Of a stretch of DNA of 64,000 nucleotides, positions 9,781 to 17,316 are shown piece after piece. Each line of letters starts with the position of its first letter. Positions within the stretch are counted from its first letter, which is position 1. A model generated the notes under the pieces. The model ran no database searches and was not told the origin of the DNA. It saw only the letters and a program-made list of their open reading frames with translations. The translations under genes and the position numbers were made by a program. Source of the DNA: Acidobacteriota bacterium (lineage in GTDB: Bacteria > Pseudomonadota > Alphaproteobacteria > Caulobacterales > Hyphomonadaceae); assembly GCA_016712445.1 (NCBI GenBank), contig JADJRB010000004.1, forward strand, positions 1 through 64,000, in the 5' to 3' direction.

Positions 9781-9814
9781 GCCCTATCGCGGCAGGAGAT
9801 TGCCGCGATAGGGC
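9781..9814 (+). promoter_or_regulatory. 14-bp perfect intercistronic hairpin
   Basis: Arms GCCCTATCGCGGCA and TGCCGCGATAGGGC with a 6-nt loop (GGAGAT), 17 nt upstream of the ATG at 9832. There is no T-tract, so simple termination is less likely than mRNA stabilisation or translational control. Confidence 0.65.
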
Positions 9815-9831
9815 AGAAAGAAGGACACAAC

Positions 9832-10188
9832 ATGGTGCATGTATTTCTGCTCCCGTACGAAGCGCGGGGCCGCGCCAGCCTCTCGGGGAGCGCGGTCAAC
9901 GCGGGAGGAGGAACCGTCTCTAGCTGGCATGTCATATGTCGGCGCGATCTGGTCGCCGGCCGCGCAGGGTGTGTGGCCGTGTTTATCAAGGGATCATTCC
10001 TGGTTGCCGACAGTGTGGACGAGGCGCTGTCGGCCTACACCGCCCGTCTGCCATTGGTAGACAGCCCCGAATGCGCAATGCGGTCATTCAGGGTGCATGA
10101 GCCGCTCGAGCAGTGGGATGCCGAATACGTGCGGCTGGCCCACGGTGGGGCTGGCCCACGGCCATACGATCGGCCGCGCTCGCGGTAA
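9832..10188 (+). CDS. Hypothetical protein, 118 aa
   Basis: ATG at 9832 after AGAAGGA and the 14-bp hairpin. The first reliably intact frame after the error-rich region. It has a VHVFLLPYEARG start, a central hydrophobic strand region (GCVAVFIKGSFLVADS) and an acidic/aromatic C-terminal half. The last codons contain an imperfect repeat of CTGGCCCACGG. No family recognised. It is the first of a rightward group that includes SSB. Confidence 0.6.
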   Translation: MVHVFLLPYEARGRASLSGSAVNAGGGTVSSWHVICRRDLVAGRAGCVAVFIKGSFLVADSVDEALSAYTARLPLVDSPECAMRSFRVHEPLEQWDAEYVRLAHGGAGPRPYDRPRSR

Positions 10189-10195
10189 CTGTAGC

Positions 10196-10226
10196 GGTGG
10201 CCCACGGTGCTGCGCCGTGGGCCACC
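10196..10226 (+). promoter_or_regulatory. 12-bp perfect hairpin before the 263-aa gene
   Basis: Arms GGTGGCCCACGG and CCGTGGGCCACC with a 7-nt loop, directly followed by GGAGGAGG and the ATG at 10,238. The ribosome binding site abuts the stem, so the fold could expose or stack against it. Confidence 0.65.
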
Positions 10227-10237
10227 GGAGGAGGAAT

Positions 10238-11029
10238 ATGGCAGACGATACCATCACCTTCCGGCGCGGCCCGGCGCGGCGCCCAGCGCCGCGCGTGACC
10301 GATCCACTACTCCAGTGGGCCACCGGCCTCCAGACGAACGAACGGCGGATCTACGCCGGCTGGCTGGTCGAGGTCGGCACGCACGCCGCGCTCGACGACG
10401 CCATGGGCGCGGCCGGATTTAGCCAGGTCACGATCAAGCATGGCAGCGGCACGATGGTCACGCATTGGGCAGTCGAGACGGCCGACCTGTTTGTGATTAC
10501 CGAGGGTGTGCAATCGATCGGCGAGATGCAGCACACCGACGAGCGCTACGGCATCGCCTTCGGCTGGCGCACGCTCGACGGCGGCCGGCAGCAGTCGGTC
10601 ATGCGCTTTCGCGGCTTCCTGGCCGAGCTGCTCCAAGTGGGGTTTTACGAGCCATTACTCATCACGGCCAAGAGCACCCTGACCGGCGATCTGATCGCCG
10701 CGCTCACCCGCCAGTACGAGGTACTGGATGCCGTCGATGCCTTTCGCACGCTCGGTGGGCAGCCGCCGCTCCAGCCGCCGTTCTACGCCTGCAGCATCCC
10801 GCTCGGCCCTGGCCAGGAGGTTACGCGCGGCAGTGGCGGACAGACCAAAGCGATTACGCCGCCGGTCGCGGTCATTCCCGCGCCGATCACCAAAGCGTAC
10901 ATTCGCAGCCACTGGATCAGGCGTGAATGGGTCGGGCTGGTCGAGGGCATGGTCGCCGACACGGTGCGCTGGTCGATTGCGGCCAGTGCCCAGATCGCGG
11001 CCGGCGACGAGCCACCGCGGGAGGCCTAG
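10238..11029 (+). CDS. Conserved-looking hypothetical protein, 263 aa, SSB neighbourhood
   Basis: ATG at 10,238 sits 6 nt after GGAGGAGG. Mixed alpha/beta composition with no membrane segment or signal. Features include an aromatic/charged core (RRIYAGWLVEVG), HWAVETADLFVITEGVQ and a C-terminal SHWIRREWVGLVEGM. The strong start, good coding bias and position ahead of SSB suggest a DNA-metabolism role such as recombination or ssDNA handling. No catalytic motif is visible, so this remains inference from neighbours. Confidence 0.65.
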   Translation: MADDTITFRRGPARRPAPRVTDPLLQWATGLQTNERRIYAGWLVEVGTHAALDDAMGAAGFSQVTIKHGSGTMVTHWAVETADLFVITEGVQSIGEMQHTDERYGIAFGWRTLDGGRQQSVMRFRGFLAELLQVGFYEPLLITAKSTLTGDLIAALTRQYEVLDAVDAFRTLGGQPPLQPPFYACSIPLGPGQEVTRGSGGQTKAITPPVAVIPAPITKAYIRSHWIRREWVGLVEGMVADTVRWSIAASAQIAAGDEPPREA

Positions 11030-11031
11030 CG

Positions 11032-11538
11032 ATGTGGGAGACTCCCGTCGAAGAGGCGCCGCGCCAGCAGTGGCGCCGGCGCCTGCAGCAGCGGCGCTGC
11101 CTGGTGTGCGGCACGCGCGATCTGGCTAATCGCGCGACGAGCTATTTCTGCGCCACGCACATCGGTACGCATCGATACTGCTCGCGCTGCGAGACGCTGC
11201 GTTCCACGGCCGAGCATGGTCGAGATGCGCGCTGCCGCAGCTGTGCCAGCGCCTACGCGTTGGCGCGGTATCATGCGCAGCCAGACAGTACGCTCTATCG
11301 GATATGCCTCCGGCAGATAGCCGCGCGCCGGCAGACCCGCGCCGATCAGCTTATGGCGGCGCTGCGCCGCCGGATCGCGCTCGCCGACCTGGTGCGCGCG
11401 ACACCAGAGTGGACGTGGCGCCGGCGGGCGGCACTGGTTGGCGGGAACGCTACCCAGCTCGCCGCCAGCTACCGCCGGCAGTGCGCCGGCGCGCTGGGCG
11501 ATGTGGACGCCGCCGATCGCGCACGCAAACGGCGATGA
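11032..11538 (+). CDS. Cys-rich zinc-binding protein, 168 aa
   Basis: ATG two bases after the previous stop. Three CxxC-type pairs lie in the first 80 residues: CLVCG (about 23-26), YCSRC (about 49-52) and CRSC (about 68-71), with an additional C/H (FCATH). The last pair sits in CRSCASAYALARYHAQ, which resembles the zinc-knuckle of endonuclease VII/HNH-type phage proteins. The catalytic His/Asn residues of that family are not obvious. It may be a DNA-binding zinc-ribbon protein instead. Confidence 0.6.
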   Translation: MWETPVEEAPRQQWRRRLQQRRCLVCGTRDLANRATSYFCATHIGTHRYCSRCETLRSTAEHGRDARCRSCASAYALARYHAQPDSTLYRICLRQIAARRQTRADQLMAALRRRIALADLVRATPEWTWRRRAALVGGNATQLAASYRRQCAGALGDVDAADRARKRR

Positions 11539-11636
11539 GTTTCGTGGTATCGGACGCGCTGTATATCTTGGCGCAGTAGCCGGGGGGCGTCAGCGCGCCG
11601 CGGGGCGGGGCGCGGGCGAGGGGGAAAGGAGGGACG

Positions 11637-11922
<286 letters not shown>

Positions 11923-11926
<4 letters not shown>

Positions 11927-12162
11927 CTCCTGATCAAGGCGCGGCGCTCCTCGCCGCGATCAGTGCGCAGGTCAGCCCGGCCGATCGTGCCGCGATCGGG
12001 GCGTGGGCCGAACGCATCCTTGCCAATGTCGGCTTGCTGCACGATGCGCTCGACGGGCGCATCGTGCTTGTAGGCTTTGACCCGCAGGCGCAGGAGCCGC
12101 TCTGGGATATTCCTGGGGGGCCGCCAGCGACGCTGGCATGGCTGTTCCGGCGGCGGGATTAG
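11923..12162 (+). CDS. Small hypothetical protein, 79 aa
   Basis: The ATG overlaps the previous stop (ATGA), which indicates coupled translation. Helical N-terminus (DQGAALLAAISAQVSPADRA) and a strand-rich second half (GRIVLVGFDPQAQEPLWDIP). No family recognised. Confidence 0.6.
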
Positions 12163-12225
12163 GGGGTGCCTGGTGGTGATACGTGGCATGCTCCGGCATG
12201 CCCACAAGTGACACATGGAGGGCGT

Positions 12226-12549
12226 ATGTATTTCCAGTTCGAGCCGGGGGACGGCTCGTCGTATCGGGTGATGTTCGCCCGGTCTCCTGGACGTGGATTC
12301 GTCCGGGAGTACCTGATCTTCGGGATTGCGGAGGGGGACTCCGATCCCGGCTGCTGGTTCGCGTTCAATACGCCGCGCGTGGGCTACGAGTCGTTCGCGG
12401 CCCATCTGTTCGCCCAGACGGCGACGAGCGAGGATCTGGTGTTGGCGGCGTGGATGGTGTGGCGCGCGCTGATTGGCGCGGCCGTCTCGGAGGTTCCGTT
12501 CGGCTGGCGCGCCGACTGGCGGCGGCAGCTGCCGGCGGACGCACGATAA
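12226..12549 (+). CDS. Hypothetical protein, 107 aa
   Basis: ATG at 12,226 after GGAGGGC is preferred over one 20 codons earlier. A 7-bp hairpin (12,185-12,202) lies upstream. The protein is rich in aromatic residues and appears beta-rich (MYFQFEPGDGSSYRVMF), with a helical middle (EDLVLAAWMVWRALIG). Function unknown. Confidence 0.6.
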   Translation: MYFQFEPGDGSSYRVMFARSPGRGFVREYLIFGIAEGDSDPGCWFAFNTPRVGYESFAAHLFAQTATSEDLVLAAWMVWRALIGAAVSEVPFGWRADWRRQLPADAR

Positions 12550-12556
12550 TGTGATG

Positions 12557-12574
12557 TCCACAATTGTAGACATC
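12557..12574. promoter_or_regulatory. 18-bp near-palindrome TGTCCACAATTGTAGACA (site 1)
   Basis: Identical to the site at 30,603-30,620. Here it is embedded in a longer perfect repeat (TGTGATGTC/GACATCACA), 17 bp upstream of the SSB start. It could be an operator or a binding site for a partition protein. Confidence 0.6.
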
Positions 12575-12590
12575 ACATAGGAGAGAACCT

Positions 12591-13136
12591 ATGGCGAAGG
12601 ATCTAAACAAGGTGATGATCATCGGGCGGCTTGGGGCCGACCCCGAGCTGCGGTATACGCAAGGCGGGCAGGCGATCTGCTCATTCCGCGTGGCCAGCGG
12701 CCGGAGCTGGCGCGACGCCGGCGGCAATCAGCACGAGGACACGGAGTGGTTCCGCGTGGTGGCCTGGGACAAGCTGGGGGAGACCTGCACCCAGTACCTG
12801 ACCAAGGGCAGTCGGGTCTATGTCGAGGGCCGGCTGCAAACGCGCAAGTGGCAGGACGCAACAGGCCAGGATCGCTACAGCACCGAGGTGGTGGCCGGCG
12901 ACATGATCATGCTCGACAGTCGGCGCGAGATCGGCGGCGGCACGCCGCCCCAGGGGCCGGATAGTGCCGACCCTGGGATTCCCGATGCGGAGCCAGGCGA
13001 CGACGACGTGCTGTTCCCCACCCGTGGGGCCGCGCCGGCGCAGACCCGTCCGCCGGCCACGCGCCATGTCCCCGGCGTGCGGAAATCGAGCGCAGGCGCC
13101 GTCAAGGCGTTTGCAGATGAGGATCTGCCATTCTAG
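12591..13136 (+). CDS. ssb: Single-stranded DNA-binding protein
   Basis: 181 residues. Residues 1-110 match the bacterial SSB OB-fold: NKVMIIGRLGADPELRYTQG, FRVASGRSW, TEWFRVVAWDKLGE, YLTKGSRVYVEGRLQTRKW. A disordered Gly/Pro/Asp tail follows and ends in the acidic tip DEDLPF, the peptide that binds partner proteins in SSB. It coats ssDNA during phage replication and recombination. The start follows AGGAGAG. The 18-bp palindrome just upstream suggests regulated expression. Confidence 0.95.
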   Translation: MAKDLNKVMIIGRLGADPELRYTQGGQAICSFRVASGRSWRDAGGNQHEDTEWFRVVAWDKLGETCTQYLTKGSRVYVEGRLQTRKWQDATGQDRYSTEVVAGDMIMLDSRREIGGGTPPQGPDSADPGIPDAEPGDDDVLFPTRGAAPAQTRPPATRHVPGVRKSSAGAVKAFADEDLPF

Positions 13137-13144
13137 GAGGGGGT

Positions 13145-13603
13145 ATGCGGGCACGGAAATGTACACCCGACGAGGCCGCACAGTGGGGTGGCTCCGACGA
13201 GGCGCAGGTATCAGCGGAGATGCTGCGCGATCGGCTCGCCGATCGGCGGGGCATCACCCGGATTGATACCCACGGCGCGGCCGGCGGCGAGCATGCCTGG
13301 CGCGCACGGGTCTACACGGCCGGCGGCGAGCTGCATCGGCAGTTTGCCGATCGCGCGTATGGTGGGCCGCTCGGTGCGCTGGAGGCGGCCGTCGCGTGGC
13401 GCGAGTGTACTCGCGCGGCGGTTGGCCCACGGCCCCCACGACGCGGGCAGACGGTGCGGGTGGTGCGCGCCGAGTATGCGCGCATGTGCGGCTGGCTCGC
13501 CTATGCCGCCACCACCAGGCGCTATTTTGCTGACGGTGCCCACGGCGGGCGAATGGCTAGCTATGCGACCGCCCGCGCATGGCTGGCAGCACAGGAGGCG
13601 TGA
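13145..13603 (+). CDS. AP2-like two-repeat DNA-binding protein, 152 aa
   Basis: ATG follows GGAGGGGGT. It has two copies of a short beta-beta-helix unit: WRARVYTAGGELHRQFAD-AYGG ending LEAAVAWRE, and GWLAYAATTRRYFADGAHGG ending ATARAWLA. The pattern of strands closed by an (A/F)xDxxxGG turn and an Ala-rich helix resembles AP2/ERF-type DNA-binding domains of phage and homing-endonuclease proteins. No nuclease motif is seen. A DNA-binding accessory role is inferred. Confidence 0.5.
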   Translation: MRARKCTPDEAAQWGGSDEAQVSAEMLRDRLADRRGITRIDTHGAAGGEHAWRARVYTAGGELHRQFADRAYGGPLGALEAAVAWRECTRAAVGPRPPRRGQTVRVVRAEYARMCGWLAYAATTRRYFADGAHGGRMASYATARAWLAAQEA

Positions 13604-13815
13604 TGTTTCTCGCCTGGTTCGACGACAATCCTAAGAAGACGACGGGGATTAAGATCGCGGAGGCAATTGCCGCCTACATGGCGCGCTTCCAGGTACGGCC
13701 GACCGTCGTATTGGTTAACGCGGCCGACCTGGTCGAGGTTCCTGGCGTGACGATCCGCGCGGTCGGCTACGTCCGCGCGAATACGTTTTGGGTGGGACAG
13801 GAAGGGGATGCGTGA
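13603..13815 (+). CDS. Small hypothetical protein, 70 aa
   Basis: ATG at 13,603 overlaps the previous stop (TGATG) with AGGAGG just upstream. Begins MFLAWFDDNPKKTTGIKIAE, then a helical stretch (AIAAYMARFQVRPTVVLV). Function unknown. Confidence 0.6.
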   Translation: MFLAWFDDNPKKTTGIKIAEAIAAYMARFQVRPTVVLVNAADLVEVPGVTIRAVGYVRANTFWVGQEGDA

Positions 13816-13885
13816 TCGTGTGGCGCTGTCGGATCGCGGCGGATTCTTCGCACAAGAATCCGCCCGAAATACCCGCGAAAACCCC

Positions 13886-13927
13886 TTGACAGTCCACGAA
13901 GACTAGTGTATACTAGTCCTCGTGGAC
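13886..13927 (+). promoter_or_regulatory. Promoter under a 16-bp palindrome
   Basis: TTGACA at 13,886-13,891, a 17-bp spacer and TATACT at 13,909-13,914. Arms GTCCACGAAGACTAGT and ACTAGTCCTCGTGGAC (one mismatch) fill the spacer, the -10 box and the start region. The promoter is therefore almost certainly under repressor or activator control. It starts the transcript of the next small-gene group. Confidence 0.75.
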
Positions 13928-13997
13928 ATATGAAATGCGGCGAACCGAGTGGCGAGTCGCACCAGCAGCGGGGCAAGTGCCCCGGAAAGGAACTCCA

Positions 13998-14273
13998 ATG
14001 ACGACCATCGAGATCCCCAGCATCCTCACCGCGAACACCTACTTCTGGCGCCCAGGCTCCTCGGCCAGCGCGCGCCGCTCAAACGAGGCCCGCCACGCCG
14101 CTGAAGTGCAGCAGTTCCTCAATCGCCACGCCGAAGCGCTGGCGGCCGCAGGCGTCACGGTCGAGTTTTCGTACGACGAGAGCTGCAACAACGTCTATAA
14201 GTCAGTCGCTATCTACAAGGATGGTGTCAGGAAGGATATTCGCGCCCTGAAGAAGGCGCTCGGCATCAAGTAG
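13998..14273 (+). CDS. Hypothetical protein, 91 aa
   Basis: ATG after GAAAGGA and a small GGGGC-AAGT-GCCCC hairpin. Sequence features: a Ser/Ala-rich start, one long helix (EVQQFLNRHAEALAAAG), then VEFSYDESCNNVYKSVAIYK and a basic tail. First gene after the palindromic promoter. Function unknown. Confidence 0.6.
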   Translation: MTTIEIPSILTANTYFWRPGSSASARRSNEARHAAEVQQFLNRHAEALAAAGVTVEFSYDESCNNVYKSVAIYKDGVRKDIRALKKALGIK

Positions 14274-14279
14274 CTAGTC

Positions 14280-14314
14280 GTGGTGCGAGGCGGCTCGCTA
14301 CCGCCTCGCACCAC
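14280..14314 (+). promoter_or_regulatory. 14-bp perfect intercistronic hairpin
   Basis: Arms GTGGTGCGAGGCGG and CCGCCTCGCACCAC with a 7-nt loop. A second hairpin with a GAGT loop follows at 14,331-14,348 (CCGCGCC/GGCGCGG), directly before the AGGAGGG site of the next gene. Confidence 0.65.
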
Positions 14315-14363
14315 CGTCGAGTCGGTAGCACCGCGCCGAGTGGCGCGGCGAGAGGAGGGAACC

Positions 14364-14624
14364 ATGAAAGCAGCATACCTGTACGACTGGCGCGAGAAGA
14401 ACATGCTAATCAGCGGCAACGAGTTGGCGATGCTGTTCGCTGAAGTGCTCGGCGACCCGAGCCCGGCGGGAAAGACGCCGATCGATCTGGTCTACGAGGC
14501 CGGGAGCAGCAGCCGCCGTCTACACGAAAGCGGGCAAGCGTTCGTGGCGCGCGAGCGCGCGAATCGCATCGCGTTCGAGGCGCGAGTGCGCGAGGCACTG
14601 GCAAAGCATGGGCTGGAATGGTAG
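14364..14624 (+). CDS. Hypothetical protein, 86 aa
   Basis: ATG follows GAGGAGGGAACC. Helical, charged protein with YLYDWREKNMLISGNELAML at the start and repeated Arg/Glu helices at the end (ERANRIAFEARVREALAKHG). Function unknown. Two more GAGT-loop hairpins lie between it and the next gene. Confidence 0.6.
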   Translation: MKAAYLYDWREKNMLISGNELAMLFAEVLGDPSPAGKTPIDLVYEAGSSSRRLHESGQAFVARERANRIAFEARVREALAKHGLEW

Positions 14625-14698
14625 CTTCCCCGTTTTCGGGCCTTGATCGCGCCGAGTGGCGCGGTGGGCATAGGCGGCGAGTGCCGCAAGGAGTCACC

Positions 14699-15553
14699 GT
14701 GAAGCTGATCTATCACCTGTCGGACGACGCACGGAAACGCCTCTTCGTCGAGATTGGCCGGGATCCCGGCCAAGTGCAGTCACTGGAGATCGACCCGGCC
14801 GACCTGAGCCAGGAGGAACGCGCGCTGCTGGCCGAGCTCGGGGCGATCCCGAGCGGCGCGGCGCACCTCCAATTCGAGGAGTGGGGTGGCTGGCAGCCGG
14901 CAGCGGCGTGGCTGCGGCTGGAGTCGCCAGCCGCCAATGCGACCGAGCTGCTCGCCGCCTACCGCGACGCCCGCGCCGCCGGGCGGGCGCGTGTGGACGC
15001 GGCCGAGTCCGAGCGCATCGAAGAGGCGATCGCCGCGTTCCGCGCGTGGCGCGAGCCGCATCGGCCGGGCATGCTCAACACGAGCATGTACAAGCGCTCG
15101 CCGCGCCGCCAGGAGTGGATCGCGGCCCACGCCGAGGCGGTTGCGCACGCGGACGAGATCGCGCGCAGGATTGAGGCGCAGCGCGACCGGGAGGCCGCTG
15201 CCAAAGAGGCCGAGAAGCAAGCGCGCCTGGCCGAGCGAAAAGTGTGGGCGCTGGAATACGGCAGCCCCCGGCTGCGCAAGTGCGTCGAAGGCGACTATGA
15301 CTGCCAGCGCCTCTACGTGTTCGAGCGCGCGGCGCGCGAACACCCCGGCTACATCGTCGACTTCGACGATAGGGGGAACTGGAAGGCACGCAGCGGGCCG
15401 AGCGAAGCCGCGCTGGACGAGGCCGCCCGCGTGGGCGGGGAAGTAGTCTGGATCACGGCCATGCCGGGGATCGACTACGAGGAGGAGGAGCCGGGCGAGG
15501 CCGTGGTCATTCACGGCTATCTCGGCAAGTACGACCTGATACGGTTCATATAG
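14699..15553 (+). CDS. Hypothetical protein with a coiled-coil centre, 284 aa
   Basis: GTG at 14,699 is chosen because AAGGAG lies six bases upstream. An earlier ATG overlaps the previous gene and lacks a site. The middle third (about residues 120-185) is a charged coiled coil rich in Ala/Glu/Arg (EEAIAAFRAWRE, then RREAAAKEAEKQARLAERK-like segments). The C-terminus is acidic (GIDYEEEEPGEAVVIHG). No family recognised. Confidence 0.6.
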   Translation: MKLIYHLSDDARKRLFVEIGRDPGQVQSLEIDPADLSQEERALLAELGAIPSGAAHLQFEEWGGWQPAAAWLRLESPAANATELLAAYRDARAAGRARVDAAESERIEEAIAAFRAWREPHRPGMLNTSMYKRSPRRQEWIAAHAEAVAHADEIARRIEAQRDREAAAKEAEKQARLAERKVWALEYGSPRLRKCVEGDYDCQRLYVFERAAREHPGYIVDFDDRGNWKARSGPSEAALDEAARVGGEVVWITAMPGIDYEEEEPGEAVVIHGYLGKYDLIRFI

Positions 15554-15563
15554 AGTTCAATCC

Positions 15564-15598
15564 GCGTGGGGGGCGGCGTGCTCCGTCGCCCCCCACGC
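15564..15598 (+). promoter_or_regulatory. 12-bp perfect intercistronic hairpin
   Basis: Arms GCGTGGGGGGCG and CGCCCCCCACGC with an 11-nt loop, followed by CCGGAGG and the ATG at 15,618. Confidence 0.6.
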
Positions 15599-15617
15599 AT
15601 ACCGGAGGCGCCACACC

Positions 15618-16250
15618 ATGTTCGACGCGCAGCAGATCACGGAGTGGGTTGTCGTGCAGATGGCGACCCACCTACAGTCAGTTCACATGCGCCTTTTCTG
15701 GGCGAGCGAGCCCGAGGCCAATCCGGCCTATAGCCTACAAGTGTGGCAGTCCCGTCAGTCAAGCCCGCTCCGCGAGGAGATCGGGCTGCTCTGCCGCGTG
15801 GCGAATGGCCAGCTGCTGCGCGAGATTGCCAGCGCGCAGCAGCTGGCCGAGATCGCCGACACGGTGCAGGGCGTTGTTGAGATTACGGCCGGCCCACCGC
15901 TGCTGAGCCAGTACACAATCGACGACGCATATTTTGCAACGCCGATTGGCGAGCTGGTGGCGATCGTCATGGCCTGGCAGCGCGGCGACGATCTCATCAG
16001 CTTTATGGACGCCGGCCGATTGCTGGTCGCGGCGGGCCTGACTTCGCACGCGCCAGGTGGGGTCGAGTCGCGTGAGATTGCGAAAGCGCTGGAGTCCCGT
16101 GTGCGCAGGATGGTCGAGCGCGGCGAACTCCAGCGCTATCGTAATCCCACGCCGGATGGGGCGACGCGTGGCGCGTGGGTACTCAGTCGCGTCGAGGTCG
16201 AGCGGCACATTGCTGCTCGGCTGGCGGAGCTGGGCGAGGATGACGGATGA
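15618..16250 (+). CDS. Hypothetical protein, 210 aa
   Basis: ATG preceded by GGAGG. Helical protein. The C-terminal third reads like a winged-helix or adaptor segment (REIAKALESRVRRMVERGEL then WVLSRVEVERHIAARLAELG), the pattern of small HTH domains where a helix set is followed by 'V' and an arginine-rich recognition region. A regulatory role is possible but unproven. Overlaps the next start by four bases. Confidence 0.55.
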   Translation: MFDAQQITEWVVVQMATHLQSVHMRLFWASEPEANPAYSLQVWQSRQSSPLREEIGLLCRVANGQLLREIASAQQLAEIADTVQGVVEITAGPPLLSQYTIDDAYFATPIGELVAIVMAWQRGDDLISFMDAGRLLVAAGLTSHAPGGVESREIAKALESRVRRMVERGELQRYRNPTPDGATRGAWVLSRVEVERHIAARLAELGEDDG

Positions 16251-16526
16251 TGGGATGTCCGCAATGCGGGGCGGCCGTGCAGACGCGGCTCACGCTCTGC
16301 GCGCGCTGTCGCGTGGAGGGTTGGGAAGACGGCCCGCATCATCTGGATGGGGCCGCGCTGACGATGTACCTCGATCGCCAGCGCGGTGAACGACCCAAAA
16401 TGCCGCAGGGCTGGTATCGGTGCGACGATGGGGCGGAGCGAGGTGCCGCTGGTCGCAGAACAAGCGGACAAGGTGGTACGAACGTACGATTCCAGCGGTG
16501 GTGGTTGGCGCTGGTTTCTGGCATAG
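16247..16526 (+). pseudogene. Zinc-ribbon protein, probable frameshift
   Basis: Starts ATGATG, overlapping the previous stop. The first 35 residues carry two CxxC pairs (GCPQCG and CARC), a zinc ribbon. The starting frame runs into the next gene with an implausible tail. After one base change near 16,428 the sequence continues as MGRSEVPLVAEQADKVVRTY and ends at TAG 16,524-16,526, just before a hairpin. A sequencing indel is the simplest explanation. Two separate genes are also possible. Confidence 0.5.
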
Positions 16527-16559
16527 CCGCCGCCATCGTGCGGCAGAAGGAGCACAATC

Positions 16560-16757
16560 ATGGGGATCGTTTATTTCGTAGCGGTGGATGCCCCTCGTGG
16601 CGAGTGTCACGTCTTCGTTCTCGACTCTGAGCGATTAAATGACGATGGGATATGGCAGGATCTCGGCGATGTGGAGGGGCCATTCGCCTCGCAAGCAGAC
16701 GCCGAGCAGCGTGAAGCGGAGCTTCGCGCGCATTTCGACAGTGTGCAGCTAATATAA
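16560..16757 (+). CDS. Small hypothetical protein, 65 aa
   Basis: ATG after GAAGGAGCACAATC. The leader repeats the layout of the 16,839 gene: a GCCGC/GCGGC stem, then GCAGAAGG, then AATCATG. The protein starts MGIVYFVAVDAPRGECHVFV and ends in an acidic helix. The end of the upstream zinc-ribbon frame, if unshifted, would overlap it. Confidence 0.6.
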   Translation: MGIVYFVAVDAPRGECHVFVLDSERLNDDGIWQDLGDVEGPFASQADAEQREAELRAHFDSVQLI

Positions 16758-16838
16758 ATATGTAATGAGCTGCCGCCTGCGTAGGTGGCAGCGTTGTTAA
16801 AGATCAGCCGCCATCTGGGCGGCAGAAGGGAGCAAATC

Positions 16839-17141
16839 ATGCAACTATTTCCTACGAAGGCCGAAGCCGAAGCAGAGCGCCGCACATATCGAAGCGGCGG
16901 GCTTGAGCCGATATGTGTGTCAGCGGCGCGAGCCGAATTCCTCGGTGTCCCCGAGGACTGGGACGCCGATGCGTGGGTGCTACTCTCCACGCTGGGGGGC
17001 AGCATGGCCCCTGGCGATAACAGGGGGCTCATTTCGCTACTGGGCTATCGCAATGCCCAGATCGAGGTGCGCCGCCGCCCCGGTCTGCCAGGCATTGATC
17101 TAAAACAGGCGATTATGCGGGCGCGCGAATATCGTTTCTAG
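16839..17141 (+). CDS. Small hypothetical protein, 100 aa
   Basis: ATG after GAAGGGAGCAAATC and a GCCGCC/GGCGGC hairpin. Charged helical start (PTKAEAEAERRTYRSGG), then an acidic and hydrophobic middle (GVPEDWDADAWVLLSTLGG). Last gene before a terminator. Function unknown. Confidence 0.6.
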   Translation: MQLFPTKAEAEAERRTYRSGGLEPICVSAARAEFLGVPEDWDADAWVLLSTLGGSMAPGDNRGLISLLGYRNAQIEVRRRPGLPGIDLKQAIMRAREYRF

Positions 17142-17153
17142 TTTCTCCCGCCC

Positions 17154-17178
17154 CGCCCCGGCCTCACCCGTCGGGGCG
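17154..17178 (+). terminator. Possible terminator hairpin
   Basis: CGCCCCG/CGGGGCG stem with an 11-nt loop just after the small-gene array and before the recombinase promoter. No T-tract. Confidence 0.4.
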
Positions 17179-17243
17179 CCCCTGTGCCACCGGTACACCC
17201 CCTCATGTGTGCCGTAGTACTTTAGCCCATGGAGGCAGGGGAC

Positions 17244-17273
17244 TTGAACAAAACCCGACTTATGTACTATACT
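17244..17273 (+). promoter_or_regulatory. Promoter of the tyrosine recombinase (TTGAAC-N18-TATACT)
   Basis: The -35-like TTGAAC and -10 TATACT are in an AT-rich patch 44 bp before the recombinase start. The same TATACT -10 occurs in the promoter at 13,886. Confidence 0.6.
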
Positions 17274-17316
17274 TCGTTCCAGGTTTTCGCCCGAATTGCC
17301 CTCTCAGGAGCCGATC

